The position numbers and the translations under genes were made by a program. DNA of 64,000 nt from CAADGV01 sp040290295. Its GTDB lineage: Bacteria; Bacteroidota; Ignavibacteria; UBA10030; UBA6906. This document shows positions 1 to 7,287 of the stretch, piece by piece. The notes beneath the pieces are model-generated. The model was given only the letters and a program-made list of their open reading frames with translations, was not told where the DNA came from and ran no database searches. The number at the start of each line of letters is the position of its first letter. Positions within the stretch are counted from its first letter, which is position 1. The stretch covers positions 155,037 to 219,036 of the forward strand of contig PSMW01000001.1 in the NCBI GenBank assembly GCA_040290295.1, read 5' to 3'.

Positions 1-319
1 GAATGGCCTCTGCCGCATGATCCATCTCTTTGGTGAGCGCGTCGTACTCTTTGTTCGTCCGCACCTGATATTGCTGTGCTTTGTATTTTTCGATCTTCTC
101 TTTGAGACCGATGATCTCCGAGTCGGCATTGTCGCGTTGTGCAAACGCCATGCGCATCGTGCTTTCGAGGTCCGCGAGTTTTTGGCGCAAGCCGGCGATC
201 GTTGCCTCCAGATCGCGTACGAGCTGGGGCAGATCGCCCTTCAGGTCTTCGATCTCGTCCAGATTATTGTCAATGAGCTGCAGGGTGTACAGCGTGCGAA
301 GCTTGTTCTCCAATTCCAT
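1..319 (-). CDS. C4-type zinc-ribbon coiled-coil protein, N-terminal part (runs off the window)
   Basis: Read on the minus strand from the ATG at 319-317, preceded by a purine-rich CGGGAG, this frame stays open to the window edge, so only about 106 N-terminal residues are visible. It begins MELENKLRTLYTLQ and is almost all charged helix, predicted to form a long antiparallel coiled coil. The RTNKEYDALTKE segment is typical of the CT398/YbgI-neighbour family, whose C-terminus carries a four-cysteine zinc ribbon and is thought to bind nucleic acid. The ribbon would lie outside the window. The gene follows the Nif3-like gene after 11 bp, and that pairing is common in many bacteria. Family assignment rests on the coiled coil and context; the function is not established. 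Confidence 0.75.
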   Translation of the reverse strand, partial: MELENKLRTLYTLQLIDNNLDEIEDLKGDLPQLVRDLEATIAGLRQKLADLESTMRMAFAQRDNADSEIIGLKEKIEKYKAQQYQVRTNKEYDALTKEMDHAAEAI

Positions 320-330
320 CTCCCGATAAT

Positions 331-1437
331 TTACAGATAATGAACGGGGTTCGACGGTGTGCGAGCCGCAAACACCGAAACCCTCGCAGTGTGTTTATTG
401 CATTCCGTTTCCAAATAGCGAACGATCGAGCGCACGACCGGATGTTCGGTTTCGAAATGCCCCGCATCGACAAGCACGATTTTCCCTGCTGCATGATGAA
501 AATCGTGATACTTCACATCGGCGGTGATGAACGCATCCGCCCGCGCTGCAATGGCGGCGTCGGTCAGTTCTGCTCCGCTCCCGCCGCATGCCGCAACGCG
601 CCGGATGGTTGCCGATGCACCGATGCAATAGCGCAACGCTCCTGTTCCCAGACGCATCTTCACCATTCGGAGAAACCGACCCTGCGGAAGTGGTCGTGCA
701 AACTCTCCAATGATTCCCATGCCGTAGTCGGCGTGCACGTTGTCCAATGGGTACACGTCGTAGGCAACTTCCTCGTACGGATGAGCAGCCCTCATCGCCT
801 GAATGATGCGGTGAACATTCCACTGCTCGGCGATCATCTCCAACCGCACTTCGTTGACAAATTCCAATCGTTGTTTCTTCCCGACGGTCGGCCGAGCCTG
901 CTCGTTGCCCCTGAACGACCCCATGCCCTGCACGCCGAAGGAGCAGTGATCGTAGTTGCCGATGATGCCCGCTCCTGCAGCAGCCATTGCTTCACGAACC
1001 TGCGCCAGGTGCGATTCCGGTACAAATGTTACGATCTTTTTCCGCACTCGGTACGGCCTGTGAAGAAACTCCACGTTTCTCAAGTTCAGAACATCAGCCA
1101 AGGCGAAGCTCGTTCCGCCACGCGTGAAGTCGAGGTTCGTGTGTGCCGCAATCACGCTGATGTCATGCTCGATCAGCGCCTGCACACAGGCTCCGATCTC
1201 GTCCGTCGGGGTGATGGACTTGGGCGGCCGAAACAGCAACGGATGATGACTCACAATCACATCTGCCCGCTTCATCGCTGCTTCACGAACGACCGCCTGC
1301 GTTACGTCCAAACTCACACAAACACGTGAAACCCGCTTTGCGCCGTCGCCGACTTGTAGCCCAACATTGTCCTTCTCCCCTGCGATGTCGTTCGGCGCCC
1401 AGGTCGTGAGCAAGCGGAGCACATCCTGAACGGTCAT
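331..1437 (-). CDS. Nif3-like dinuclear metal centre protein (YqfO/YbgI family)
   Basis: A 368-residue protein. The N-terminal half contains the SHHPLLF metal-binding motif and a TNLDF segment, and the C-terminal half has further metal-ligand regions (TADVKYHDFHHA and DAGHFETEH). About 100 residues separate the halves, starting near KIVTFVPE, and match the PII/CutA-like insertion that makes YqfO-type members longer than the 250-residue YbgI type. Family members form hexameric toroids with two metal ions per subunit and are often annotated as GTP cyclohydrolase I type 2, but the true substrate is unclear. The start ATG at 1437 has a good AAGGAG site 8-13 bases upstream. The gene is followed at 11 bp by the zinc-ribbon gene, so both are probably co-transcribed. 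A hairpin plus T-run lies only 20 bases before the start, suggesting read-through control. Confidence 0.92.
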   Translation of the reverse strand: MTVQDVLRLLTTWAPNDIAGEKDNVGLQVGDGAKRVSRVCVSLDVTQAVVREAAMKRADVIVSHHPLLFRPPKSITPTDEIGACVQALIEHDISVIAAHTNLDFTRGGTSFALADVLNLRNVEFLHRPYRVRKKIVTFVPESHLAQVREAMAAAGAGIIGNYDHCSFGVQGMGSFRGNEQARPTVGKKQRLEFVNEVRLEMIAEQWNVHRIIQAMRAAHPYEEVAYDVYPLDNVHADYGMGIIGEFARPLPQGRFLRMVKMRLGTGALRYCIGASATIRRVAACGGSGAELTDAAIAARADAFITADVKYHDFHHAAGKIVLVDAGHFETEHPVVRSIVRYLETECNKHTARVSVFAARTPSNPVHYL

Positions 1438-1456
1438 TGATCACACTCCTTAGGAC

Positions 1457-1491
1457 AAAAAAAGTGTCCCGCTTCTTGGGCGGGACACTTT
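1457..1491 (-). terminator. Intrinsic terminator 20 bases before the Nif3-like start
   Basis: The arms AAAGTGTCCCGC and GCGGGACACTTT form a near-perfect GC-rich stem with a short loop, followed on the minus strand by seven T (1463-1457). It ends the candidate small RNA, or it attenuates transcription into the Nif3-like gene. Confidence 0.8.
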
Positions 1492-1596
1492 GCACTCAGG
1501 GTTTATTGCAAGCAACCTCTTTGGAGCGTGTGCCTTTGTATGGGGCATGGGAGGCGATTCTCACTATCAATCCAATCTCTGAACGGCAATTTTTTC
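1457..1596 (-). ncRNA. Candidate structured small RNA or attenuated leader before the Nif3-like gene
   Basis: On the minus strand, a promoter-like TTGCAT-17-TATATT (1631-1603) is followed by about 140 nt without a credible ORF, ending in a strong hairpin and T-run (1491-1457). The interior can close on itself: 1586-1589 pairs with 1490-1493 and 1579-1582 with 1496-1499, around smaller hairpins (TGCC/GGCA, CCTC/GAGG). It could be a free small RNA or a leader controlling read-through into the Nif3-like gene, whose Shine-Dalgarno sequence lies just past the T-run. I do not recognise a known class: SRP RNA signatures are absent and it is short for 6S RNA. The prediction comes from sequence layout only. 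Confidence 0.42.
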
Positions 1597-1602
1597 TGGC
1601 TA

Positions 1603-1631
1603 AATATAGAGATTGACCCCAAGAGATGCAA
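1603..1631 (-). promoter_or_regulatory. Sigma-70-type promoter for the leader/small RNA
   Basis: Minus-strand TTGCAT at 1631-1626, a spacer of exactly 17, and TATATT at 1608-1603. It lies downstream of the minus-strand receiver gene (ends 1655) and would start RNA near 1596. Confidence 0.45.
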
Positions 1632-1654
1632 GTAACAACGTTGCGAGATTTGTT

Positions 1655-2299
1655 CTACCCGAAGTTGATGTCGCGCAGTTTGGTGATTTCTTTTTCCACG
1701 AGAGCGATGTAGTTATCGAGTGCTTCGACCATCGTTCGTTCGTGAGGCGGAAGCTGTTGGCGCATTAAGATGTCCGTCGAAATCTTGATGGCAGCGAGTG
1801 GGTTATTGAACTCGTGACAGACAGTAACGACAATCTCTTTGATTGCATCCGTACGCTTCTTGGCGATGAGTTCCGCTTTCTGCTGTAATGCCTTCTTACG
1901 TTTGAGATAGACGCGCTCCAGCGTGTTGACGATCGTTTGTGGCAGAACCGATTCGGCAGCGTCTTCCTTGATGATGTAGTCTTCCGCGCCGAACTTCATT
2001 GCCTCGATGGCGAGCTTCAAATCCTTGTTGGAGGTCAGAAGGATGATCGGAAGATCGATGTTGTGTTCGCGGATGGTTTTGGTGAACTCGATCCCGTTCA
2101 CGTCGGGCAAGTAATACTCGATGATCACCAGATGCAACGAAGGATTCCGCTTCAGCTCTTCGATGGCTGAGGTGCCGTCTTGTTTCCAGACGACGTTGAA
2201 TCGCTTCCCTTGAAATCGCGACAGTTGGTATTGGGCAACTGCCATGTATTTCGTGTCGTTGTCAACAAAAAGGATGTTGACGGTGTCGGAGGTTTCCAT
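1655..2299 (-). CDS. Receiver domain with Glu at the phospho-site, fused to a histidine-kinase H-box without ATPase domain
   Basis: A 214-residue protein. Residues about 7-125 form a receiver fold: acidic pocket VDND at 12-15, Thr89 and Lys111 are present. The position of the phosphorylated Asp is Glu61 (VIIEYYLPDVNG), a change that in other receivers can mimic the phosphorylated state. A charged helix (about 128-155) leads to a HisKA-like dimerisation helix with the H-box CHEFNNPL (His162). The protein then stops after about 50 residues with no N, G1 or G2 ATP-binding boxes. It may be a phosphotransfer or dimerisation partner for a separate kinase, or a dominant regulator of one. It is divergent from a single receiver and an NtrC-like gene across a 332-bp promoter region. 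What is seen is the domain order and residues; the role is inference. Confidence 0.85.
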   Translation of the reverse strand: METSDTVNILFVDNDTKYMAVAQYQLSRFQGKRFNVVWKQDGTSAIEELKRNPSLHLVIIEYYLPDVNGIEFTKTIREHNIDLPIILLTSNKDLKLAIEAMKFGAEDYIIKEDAAESVLPQTIVNTLERVYLKRKKALQQKAELIAKKRTDAIKEIVVTVCHEFNNPLAAIKISTDILMRQQLPPHERTMVEALDNYIALVEKEITKLRDINFG

Positions 2300-2337
2300 G
2301 TGCGTACGAGTGGGACTGATTGCGCGTGTCGGTCATA

Positions 2338-2366
2338 AGTATAGCACAACTTGGCGTGAGTTGCAA
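2338..2366 (-). promoter_or_regulatory. Sigma-70-type promoter for the receiver/H-box gene
   Basis: Minus strand: TTGCAA at 2366-2361, a 17-base spacer, TATACT at 2343-2338. Start of RNA is expected near 2331, about 30 bases before the ATG at 2299. This is one of the closest matches to consensus in the window. Confidence 0.6.
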
Positions 2367-2508
2367 TCGGCTCGTCGCACTGTCGGTTCCGGCACTGCAC
2401 GCGGCTGATGGCGTGTCTCGTGGGGAGTAAGAGGAATGACGTAGCAAGGGCGAGCAGGTGTCGGGCTATCGTTCTGTTCAGACCGCTTTCTCTGTGCGGA
2501 GCGTATCA

Positions 2509-2537
2509 TTGATTTTCTATGTTTGTTTGACTATCAT
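2509..2537 (+). promoter_or_regulatory. Sigma-70-type promoter for the plus-strand receiver genes
   Basis: TTGATT at 2509-2514, a 17-base spacer, TATCAT at 2532-2537. The expected leader to the ATG at 2632 is about 88 nt. The rest of 2300-2631 shows no gene or clear repeat. Confidence 0.4.
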
Positions 2538-2631
2538 CATCCGTGTTCGCTTCCCCATCTGTTGGGTGACGGAGGGGAAAAAGGGGAGAGAGCACGGCAA
2601 GTATCTGTCTCATCGTCAGGGGTTCTCACGC

Positions 2632-3000
2632 ATGTCTCACAAAGCAAAAATCCTCGTTGTTGATGATGAAGACGCACTGCGGACAGTCCTCAGTGCCGAA
2701 CTCAGCAGCGAAGGGTACGATGTTGGGACCGCAGCAGACGGTGTGGAAGCTGTCGGCCTGTTGCAGAAGAACCGCTACCATCTTGTCCTGCTCGACATCA
2801 AGATGCCGAACATGAACGGCTTCGAGGTTCTGAAAGTGATCAAGGAAAAATACCCCGGGACCAAGGTGATCATGCTCACCGGCTTTGCCGACCTCAAGAA
2901 CGCTATTGAATCCAAGAAGCTCGGCGCAGAGGACTTCGTGAGCAAGCCGTATGATTTAGTTGATCTTCTTACAACGATCGATCGGGTGATGCATGAGTAG
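2632..3000 (+). CDS. Single-domain response regulator (CheY-like receiver)
   Basis: A 122-residue stand-alone receiver. The acidic pair Asp11-Asp12, phospho-acceptor Asp55 (LVLLDIKMPNMNG), Thr83 and Lys105 are all in place, so unlike its divergent neighbour it should be phosphorylated normally. The open frame extends further upstream, but the upstream part is unlike any receiver. The ATG at 2632, giving MSHKAKILVVDDE with a GGGG-rich site before it, is the natural start. It lies 17 bp before an NtrC-like gene whose receiver is visibly similar (both read AADG, LLDIxMP, AYDF/AEDF and KPYD), pointing to duplication. With no output domain it would act by protein contact, perhaps relaying phosphate with the H-box protein next door. 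Confidence 0.9.
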   Translation: MSHKAKILVVDDEDALRTVLSAELSSEGYDVGTAADGVEAVGLLQKNRYHLVLLDIKMPNMNGFEVLKVIKEKYPGTKVIMLTGFADLKNAIESKKLGAEDFVSKPYDLVDLLTTIDRVMHE

Positions 3001-3017
3001 TTCCGTGAAGCGTTCGT

Positions 3018-4398
3018 ATGGCAAAGAAATACAATCTGCTCATCGTTGACGACGAAGAGTACCTCCGCACGATCTTGGAAACGGAGCTTAGCGAGTCGGG
3101 CGAGTTCGCGGTTGATACCGCGGCCGACGGCAGTCAAGCGATCAACAGCATTCAACGCAAGGTGTACGATGTCATCCTCCTCGATATCCGCATGCCGCGC
3201 GTAAGCGGCATGGAGGTTCTCCAGTTCGTCCACGAATACTCTCCCACCACGCAAGTCATTATCCTCACCAACTACGCCGATATCAAAGTTGCCATCCAAA
3301 CGATCAAGATGGGGGCATACGATTTCTTGGCGAAGCCGTACGATATCGACGAGCTGTTCAACACCATTCATCGTGCCATCGAGCGGAAAGAGTTGTTCAT
3401 CGACAACAAGTTGATGAAGAACGAACTGACGCGCAAGGGTGCGAGTCAGGAACTTGTCGGGCAAAGCCCTGCCTTCCTGAGGATGATCGAAAGTGCCGAG
3501 CGATTTGCACAAAGCGATTCGTTCGTCTTGATTCAAGGCGCGAGCGGAACGGGAAAGGAGTTGATCGCCCATCTTATTCACCGCAAGCAGCAACCGCCCC
3601 TTCGTTGCCGTGAATTGCGCTTCCATTTCCGACGCGTTGTTGGAGACGGAACTGTTCGGGCACGAGAAGGGCGCGTTCACGCATGCCTATTCGACGAAGC
3701 AAGGCTTGGTCGAAGTAGCAAACGGCGGAACACTTTTTCTCGACGAAGTCGGCGACATCAATCCCGCCATACAGCCGAAATTGCTCCGCTTCTTAGAAAG
3801 CGGCGAGTTTCGCAGGGTAGGCGGAACGAACCTGTTGCGTGTGGATGTGCGGGTGGTCAGCGCTTCGAACAAGGACCTGCACGAAGAGGTCGTTGCAGGA
3901 CGGTTTCGCGAAGACCTGCTGTATCGTCTCAATGTCGTTACGCTTCGTGTGCCGCCGCTGCGTGAACGCAAGGAGGATATCCCTCTGCTCGCCGAGCACA
4001 TCTTGCAGCGCAAGAGCAAAGGGAAGACGCCGAAGAAACTCTCTCCCGCAGCGCTCGATCTTTTGCTCGCACACGACTATCCGGGTAACGTGCGCGAGTT
4101 GGAGCACATCCTCGAAGGTGCCATCATTCTTTCCTCCGGCGACATCATCGAGCCGTCCGATCTCTCCCTTCACCGTGGTGAAGCAGGCGTTGGAGCAGGA
4201 GAGGGAAGTGGTGTCTCATCCATCACGACGACAGACGACCTCTCGCTGGAACAACTCGAACGGATGCACATCGAACGCGTCCTTCGCAAGTACCATTTCA
4301 ACCGCGGCAAATCCGCGAAGGCTTTAGGCATCTCCAAGAAAACGCTCTATCTCAAAATCAAACACTACGGGCTGAAGGTCGAAGATCACGTGCGTTGA
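3018..4398 (+). pseudogene. NtrC-family sigma-54 response regulator with a frameshift in the AAA+ domain
   Basis: The order is receiver (residues 1-125, Asp56), AAA+ ATPase with Walker A GASGTGKE, then a Fis-type helix-turn-helix near the C-terminus (RGKSAKALGISKKTLYLKIK). Reading shifts by +1 near 3580-3600, just after LIHR; the continuation PFVAVNCAS resumes in the next frame and runs to the stop at 4398. Against the intact paralogue at 18467-19834 (IHR followed by six residues before KPLVEVNC), about eight bases are missing here. The loop that normally reads GAFTGA and touches sigma-54 reads GAFTHA. As sequenced, the protein would be cut off inside the ATPase. A true mutation and an assembly fault both remain possible; the rest of the frame is well preserved. 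Confidence 0.85.
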
Positions 4399-4424
4399 CG
4401 CCGTCGTATTGTATACCTTCTTCC

Positions 4425-4461
4425 GAAAGCCGACAGAGCCTGACCAACTTTGTCGGCTTTC
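4425..4461 (+). terminator. Hairpin after the NtrC-like gene
   Basis: An 11-bp perfect stem, GAAAGCCGACA with TGTCGGCTTTC, 27 bases after the stop codon. The T-run is short (CTTTCTCC), so it may be a weak terminator or an RNA stabiliser. Confidence 0.5.
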
Positions 4462-4501
4462 TCCTTCGAGAGCAGGACGATGACGACGTAGCATGTTAAT
4501 T

Positions 4502-4586
4502 GATTTTCGAGGAGAAAATCCTTTCCTTCTAACACAAAATCAACAACGTGTGCCCTGTGTTGTTTTTTCTCGACAGGGCATTTTTT
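4502..4586 (+). terminator. Stacked hairpins with an intrinsic terminator just before gcdH
   Basis: A small hairpin (GATTTTC/GAAAATC, 4502-4520) is followed by a strong one, TGCCCTGT (4551-4558) with ACAGGGCA (4573-4580), and then six T (4581-4586). The T-run ends 27 bases before the glutaryl-CoA dehydrogenase ATG. An alternative pairing, AACAAC near 4542-4547 with GTTGTT near 4559-4564, would trap the 5' arm in its loop and so compete with the terminator. It may terminate the upstream operon, attenuate gcdH, or both. Confidence 0.65.
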
Positions 4587-4613
4587 CCATCTCACCCCGT
4601 CTCTGAGGACTCC

Positions 4614-5786
4614 ATGCCTGTAAAGTTCCAAGGTATCGATTACATGAACGTGGACAGCTTGCTGACGGAGGATGAACTCCTCGTCCGCAACACGGTCCGC
4701 GAGTTTGTCGAAGACAATGTCGTCCCGATCATCGAGAAGCATGCTCGTGAAGGCACTTTCCCGATGGAGCTTGTTCCGAAGATGGCTAACCTTGGCTTGT
4801 TCGGCGCGACGTTGCCAGCGAAGTACGGCTGCGCGGAGATGAACAACGTCGCGTACGGATTAGTCATGCAAGAACTTGAACGGGGCGACAGCGGTGTTCG
4901 GAGTTTCGCTTCGGTGCAAAGCTCGCTCGTGATGTATCCCATCTATGCGTATGGGTCGAACGAGCAAAAAGATTACTGGTTGCCGCGTTTGGCCAAAGGC
5001 GAAGCGATCGGATGTTTCGGCTTGACGGAACCTGATTACGGCTCCAACCCCGCGGGGATGATTACGCGCGCTACAGAAACAAGCGATGGCTACATCCTCA
5101 ACGGCGCCAAGATGTGGATCACCAACGGTACGATTGCAGATGTTGCGGTGGTGTGGGCAAAACTCAACGGCGTGGTCAACGGATTTTTGGTGGAGAAAGG
5201 AACGAAGGGATTCAGCGCGCCGGAGATGAAGGGCAAGCATTCGTTGCGAGCGTCGGTCACCTCGGAGTTGATCTTTCAGGATGTGCACATCCCCAAGAAG
5301 AATCGCTTACCGGGAGGCGAGGGGCTGAAGCTGCCGCTGAGTTGTTTGAGTCAAGCACGCTACGGCATCGCTTGGGGAGCGGTAGGGGCGGCGATGGCGT
5401 GCTACGACACGGCGTTGAACTACGCACAGTCCCGCATTCAGTTCGACAAGCCCATTGCCTCGTTCCAACTCACGCAAGAAAAGTTGGTGAACATGTTGAC
5501 AGAGATTACCAAAGCGCAACTCCTCTGCATTCACTTAGGCCGACTGAAGGATCAGGGAAAGGCGCGCTTCCAACAGATTTCGTTTGCAAAACGGAACAAT
5601 GTTTATCACGCTCTGCAGATTGCACGCGAGGCACGAACAATTCTTGGTGCCAACGGCATCTTGGATGAGTATCCGGTGATGCGCCATGCTGCGAACCTTG
5701 AATCGGTGTTGACCTACGAGGGAACGCACGAGATGCACACGTTGATCATCGGTGAGGATATCACTGGCATTCCGGCATTTGTCTGA
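4614..5786 (+). CDS. gcdH: Glutaryl-CoA dehydrogenase
   Basis: A 390-residue acyl-CoA dehydrogenase that tracks glutaryl-CoA dehydrogenases closely: VAYGLVMQELERGDSG, SSLVMYPIYAYGS, GCFGLTEPDYGSNP, ARYGIAWG, and the catalytic base Glu369 in TYEGTHEMH. The enzyme oxidises and decarboxylates glutaryl-CoA to crotonyl-CoA, passing electrons through FAD to electron-transfer flavoprotein; it is a cytoplasmic step in lysine and tryptophan breakdown. The start is set at the ATG at 4614 (MPVKFQGIDY) with TGAGGA upstream; an earlier in-frame start would lie inside the terminator hairpin. Lysine 6-aminotransferase and an aldehyde dehydrogenase at 33-36 kb could supply the upper part of the same route. 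IMP dehydrogenase follows after 24 bp. Confidence 0.92.
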   Translation: MPVKFQGIDYMNVDSLLTEDELLVRNTVREFVEDNVVPIIEKHAREGTFPMELVPKMANLGLFGATLPAKYGCAEMNNVAYGLVMQELERGDSGVRSFASVQSSLVMYPIYAYGSNEQKDYWLPRLAKGEAIGCFGLTEPDYGSNPAGMITRATETSDGYILNGAKMWITNGTIADVAVVWAKLNGVVNGFLVEKGTKGFSAPEMKGKHSLRASVTSELIFQDVHIPKKNRLPGGEGLKLPLSCLSQARYGIAWGAVGAAMACYDTALNYAQSRIQFDKPIASFQLTQEKLVNMLTEITKAQLLCIHLGRLKDQGKARFQQISFAKRNNVYHALQIAREARTILGANGILDEYPVMRHAANLESVLTYEGTHEMHTLIIGEDITGIPAFV

Positions 5787-5810
5787 CCACCTTCGAGAAG
5801 CGACCCGATT

Positions 5811-7274
5811 GTGAAATCCAAATTCCTCTTCGAAGCCCTCACGTACGACGACGTTCTGTTGGTGCCCGCGAAGTCTTTGGTGCTACCCCGCGAGGTCGAT
5901 GTTCGTACGAAACTGACCCGCACCATCGCGCTGAACGTTCCGCTCGTCAGCGCAGCGATGGATACGGTCACAGAAAGCGAGATGGCGATCGCGATGGCAC
6001 GGGAAGGGGGCATCGGCATCCTGCACAAGAACATGTCTATCAAACGGCAGGTGGAGGAGGTGCTGCGCGTGAAGCGGTCCGAGAGCGGCATGATTCTCGA
6101 ACCGATCACCGTCCGCCCGAATCAAAAAGTACGGGACGTGCTGATGCTGATGCGCACGTATGCCGTCTCCGGTATTCCGGTGGTGGATAAGACCAACCGC
6201 CTCATCGGCATCATTACCAACCGCGATCTCCGCTTCGAACCCGACGAGGATGCACTCGTCGAAGAGATCATGACAAAAGAGAATCTCATCACCGCACCTC
6301 TGGGTACGACGCTGTCGCAAGCCGAACGCATTCTCCAAAAACACAAAGTCGAAAAGTTGCCCGTCGTGGACAAAGGCGGTGTGTTGAAAGGGCTGATCAC
6401 GTTCAAGGACATCCTCAAGAAAAAGAAACATCCCCATGCGTGCAAAGATCAGCACGGTAGGTTACGCGTTGGTGCAGCCGTGGGTGTTACTGCCGATACA
6501 CTCGACCGTGTCGAAGAACTCGTGAAAGCCGATGTCGATGTTGTTGTTGTCGATACTGCACACGGCCATTCGCAGGGGGTGTTGGAGATGGTGCGTCGCA
6601 TCCGCAAGCGGTTCCCCGACCTCGAACTGATTGGGGGCAACGTCGGGACTGCCGAAGCGACGAAGGAGATGATTCGTGCGGGCGTTGATGCGGTGAAGGT
6701 TGGCATTGGCCCGGGTTCGATCTGCACGACGCGGGTGGTTGCCGGTGTCGGCGTGCCGCAGGTAACGGCCATTATGGAGTGCAGTAAAGCAGCAGCACGA
6801 AGCGGCGTTCCGATCATTGCAGATGGAGGCATCAAACAAACGGGCGATATTGCCAAAGCCATTGCTGCCGGCGCCGATAACGTGATGATCGGCGGTTTGT
6901 TCGCGGGCGTTGACGAATCGCCGGGCGAAAAGGTGTTGTACGAAGGTCGCAGCTACAAGATCTATCGTGGCATGGGATCGATCGAGGCGATGAAGCAAGG
7001 AAGCAAGGACCGATACTTCCAAGATGCAGAAGATGATTTGCAGAAGTTGGTTCCGGAAGGAATTGAAGGGCGCATTCCCTACAAAGGTCCGTTGGGCGAC
7101 ACGGTGTATCAGATGATCGGAGGATTGCGTGCTGCGATGGGGTACTGCGGTTGCGCCACAATTGAGGAAATGAAACGCAAGGCGCAGTTCGTACGCATGA
7201 CCGATGCCGGCTTGCGCGAAAGTCATCCCCATGACGTCTTCATTACGAAAGAAGCGCCGAACTATCACCACTGA
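5811..7274 (+). CDS. guaB: Inosine-5'-monophosphate dehydrogenase
   Basis: A 487-residue protein of normal length. It has the barrel N-terminus (ALTYDDVLLVP), a tandem CBS pair at about 90-210 inserted in the barrel, the GGNVGTAEA segment, the catalytic loop GPGSICTTRVVAGVG with its cysteine, and the flap (YFQDAEDD, VPEGIEGRIPYKG). It converts IMP to XMP with NAD, the committing step to GMP. The start codon is GTG at 5811. It sits between gcdH and a broken aminopeptidase P gene with gaps of 24 and 13 bp, and purD is 3 kb downstream in the same direction. Confidence 0.97.
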   Translation: MKSKFLFEALTYDDVLLVPAKSLVLPREVDVRTKLTRTIALNVPLVSAAMDTVTESEMAIAMAREGGIGILHKNMSIKRQVEEVLRVKRSESGMILEPITVRPNQKVRDVLMLMRTYAVSGIPVVDKTNRLIGIITNRDLRFEPDEDALVEEIMTKENLITAPLGTTLSQAERILQKHKVEKLPVVDKGGVLKGLITFKDILKKKKHPHACKDQHGRLRVGAAVGVTADTLDRVEELVKADVDVVVVDTAHGHSQGVLEMVRRIRKRFPDLELIGGNVGTAEATKEMIRAGVDAVKVGIGPGSICTTRVVAGVGVPQVTAIMECSKAAARSGVPIIADGGIKQTGDIAKAIAAGADNVMIGGLFAGVDESPGEKVLYEGRSYKIYRGMGSIEAMKQGSKDRYFQDAEDDLQKLVPEGIEGRIPYKGPLGDTVYQMIGGLRAAMGYCGCATIEEMKRKAQFVRMTDAGLRESHPHDVFITKEAPNYHH

Positions 7275-7287
7275 GCGATCGCCCGGC

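Noticed and set aside
1457..1596. SRP RNA or 6S RNA
   Set aside because: The SRP tetraloop and flanking signature are missing, and the length and open interior do not clearly fit 6S. It was left as an unclassified candidate.
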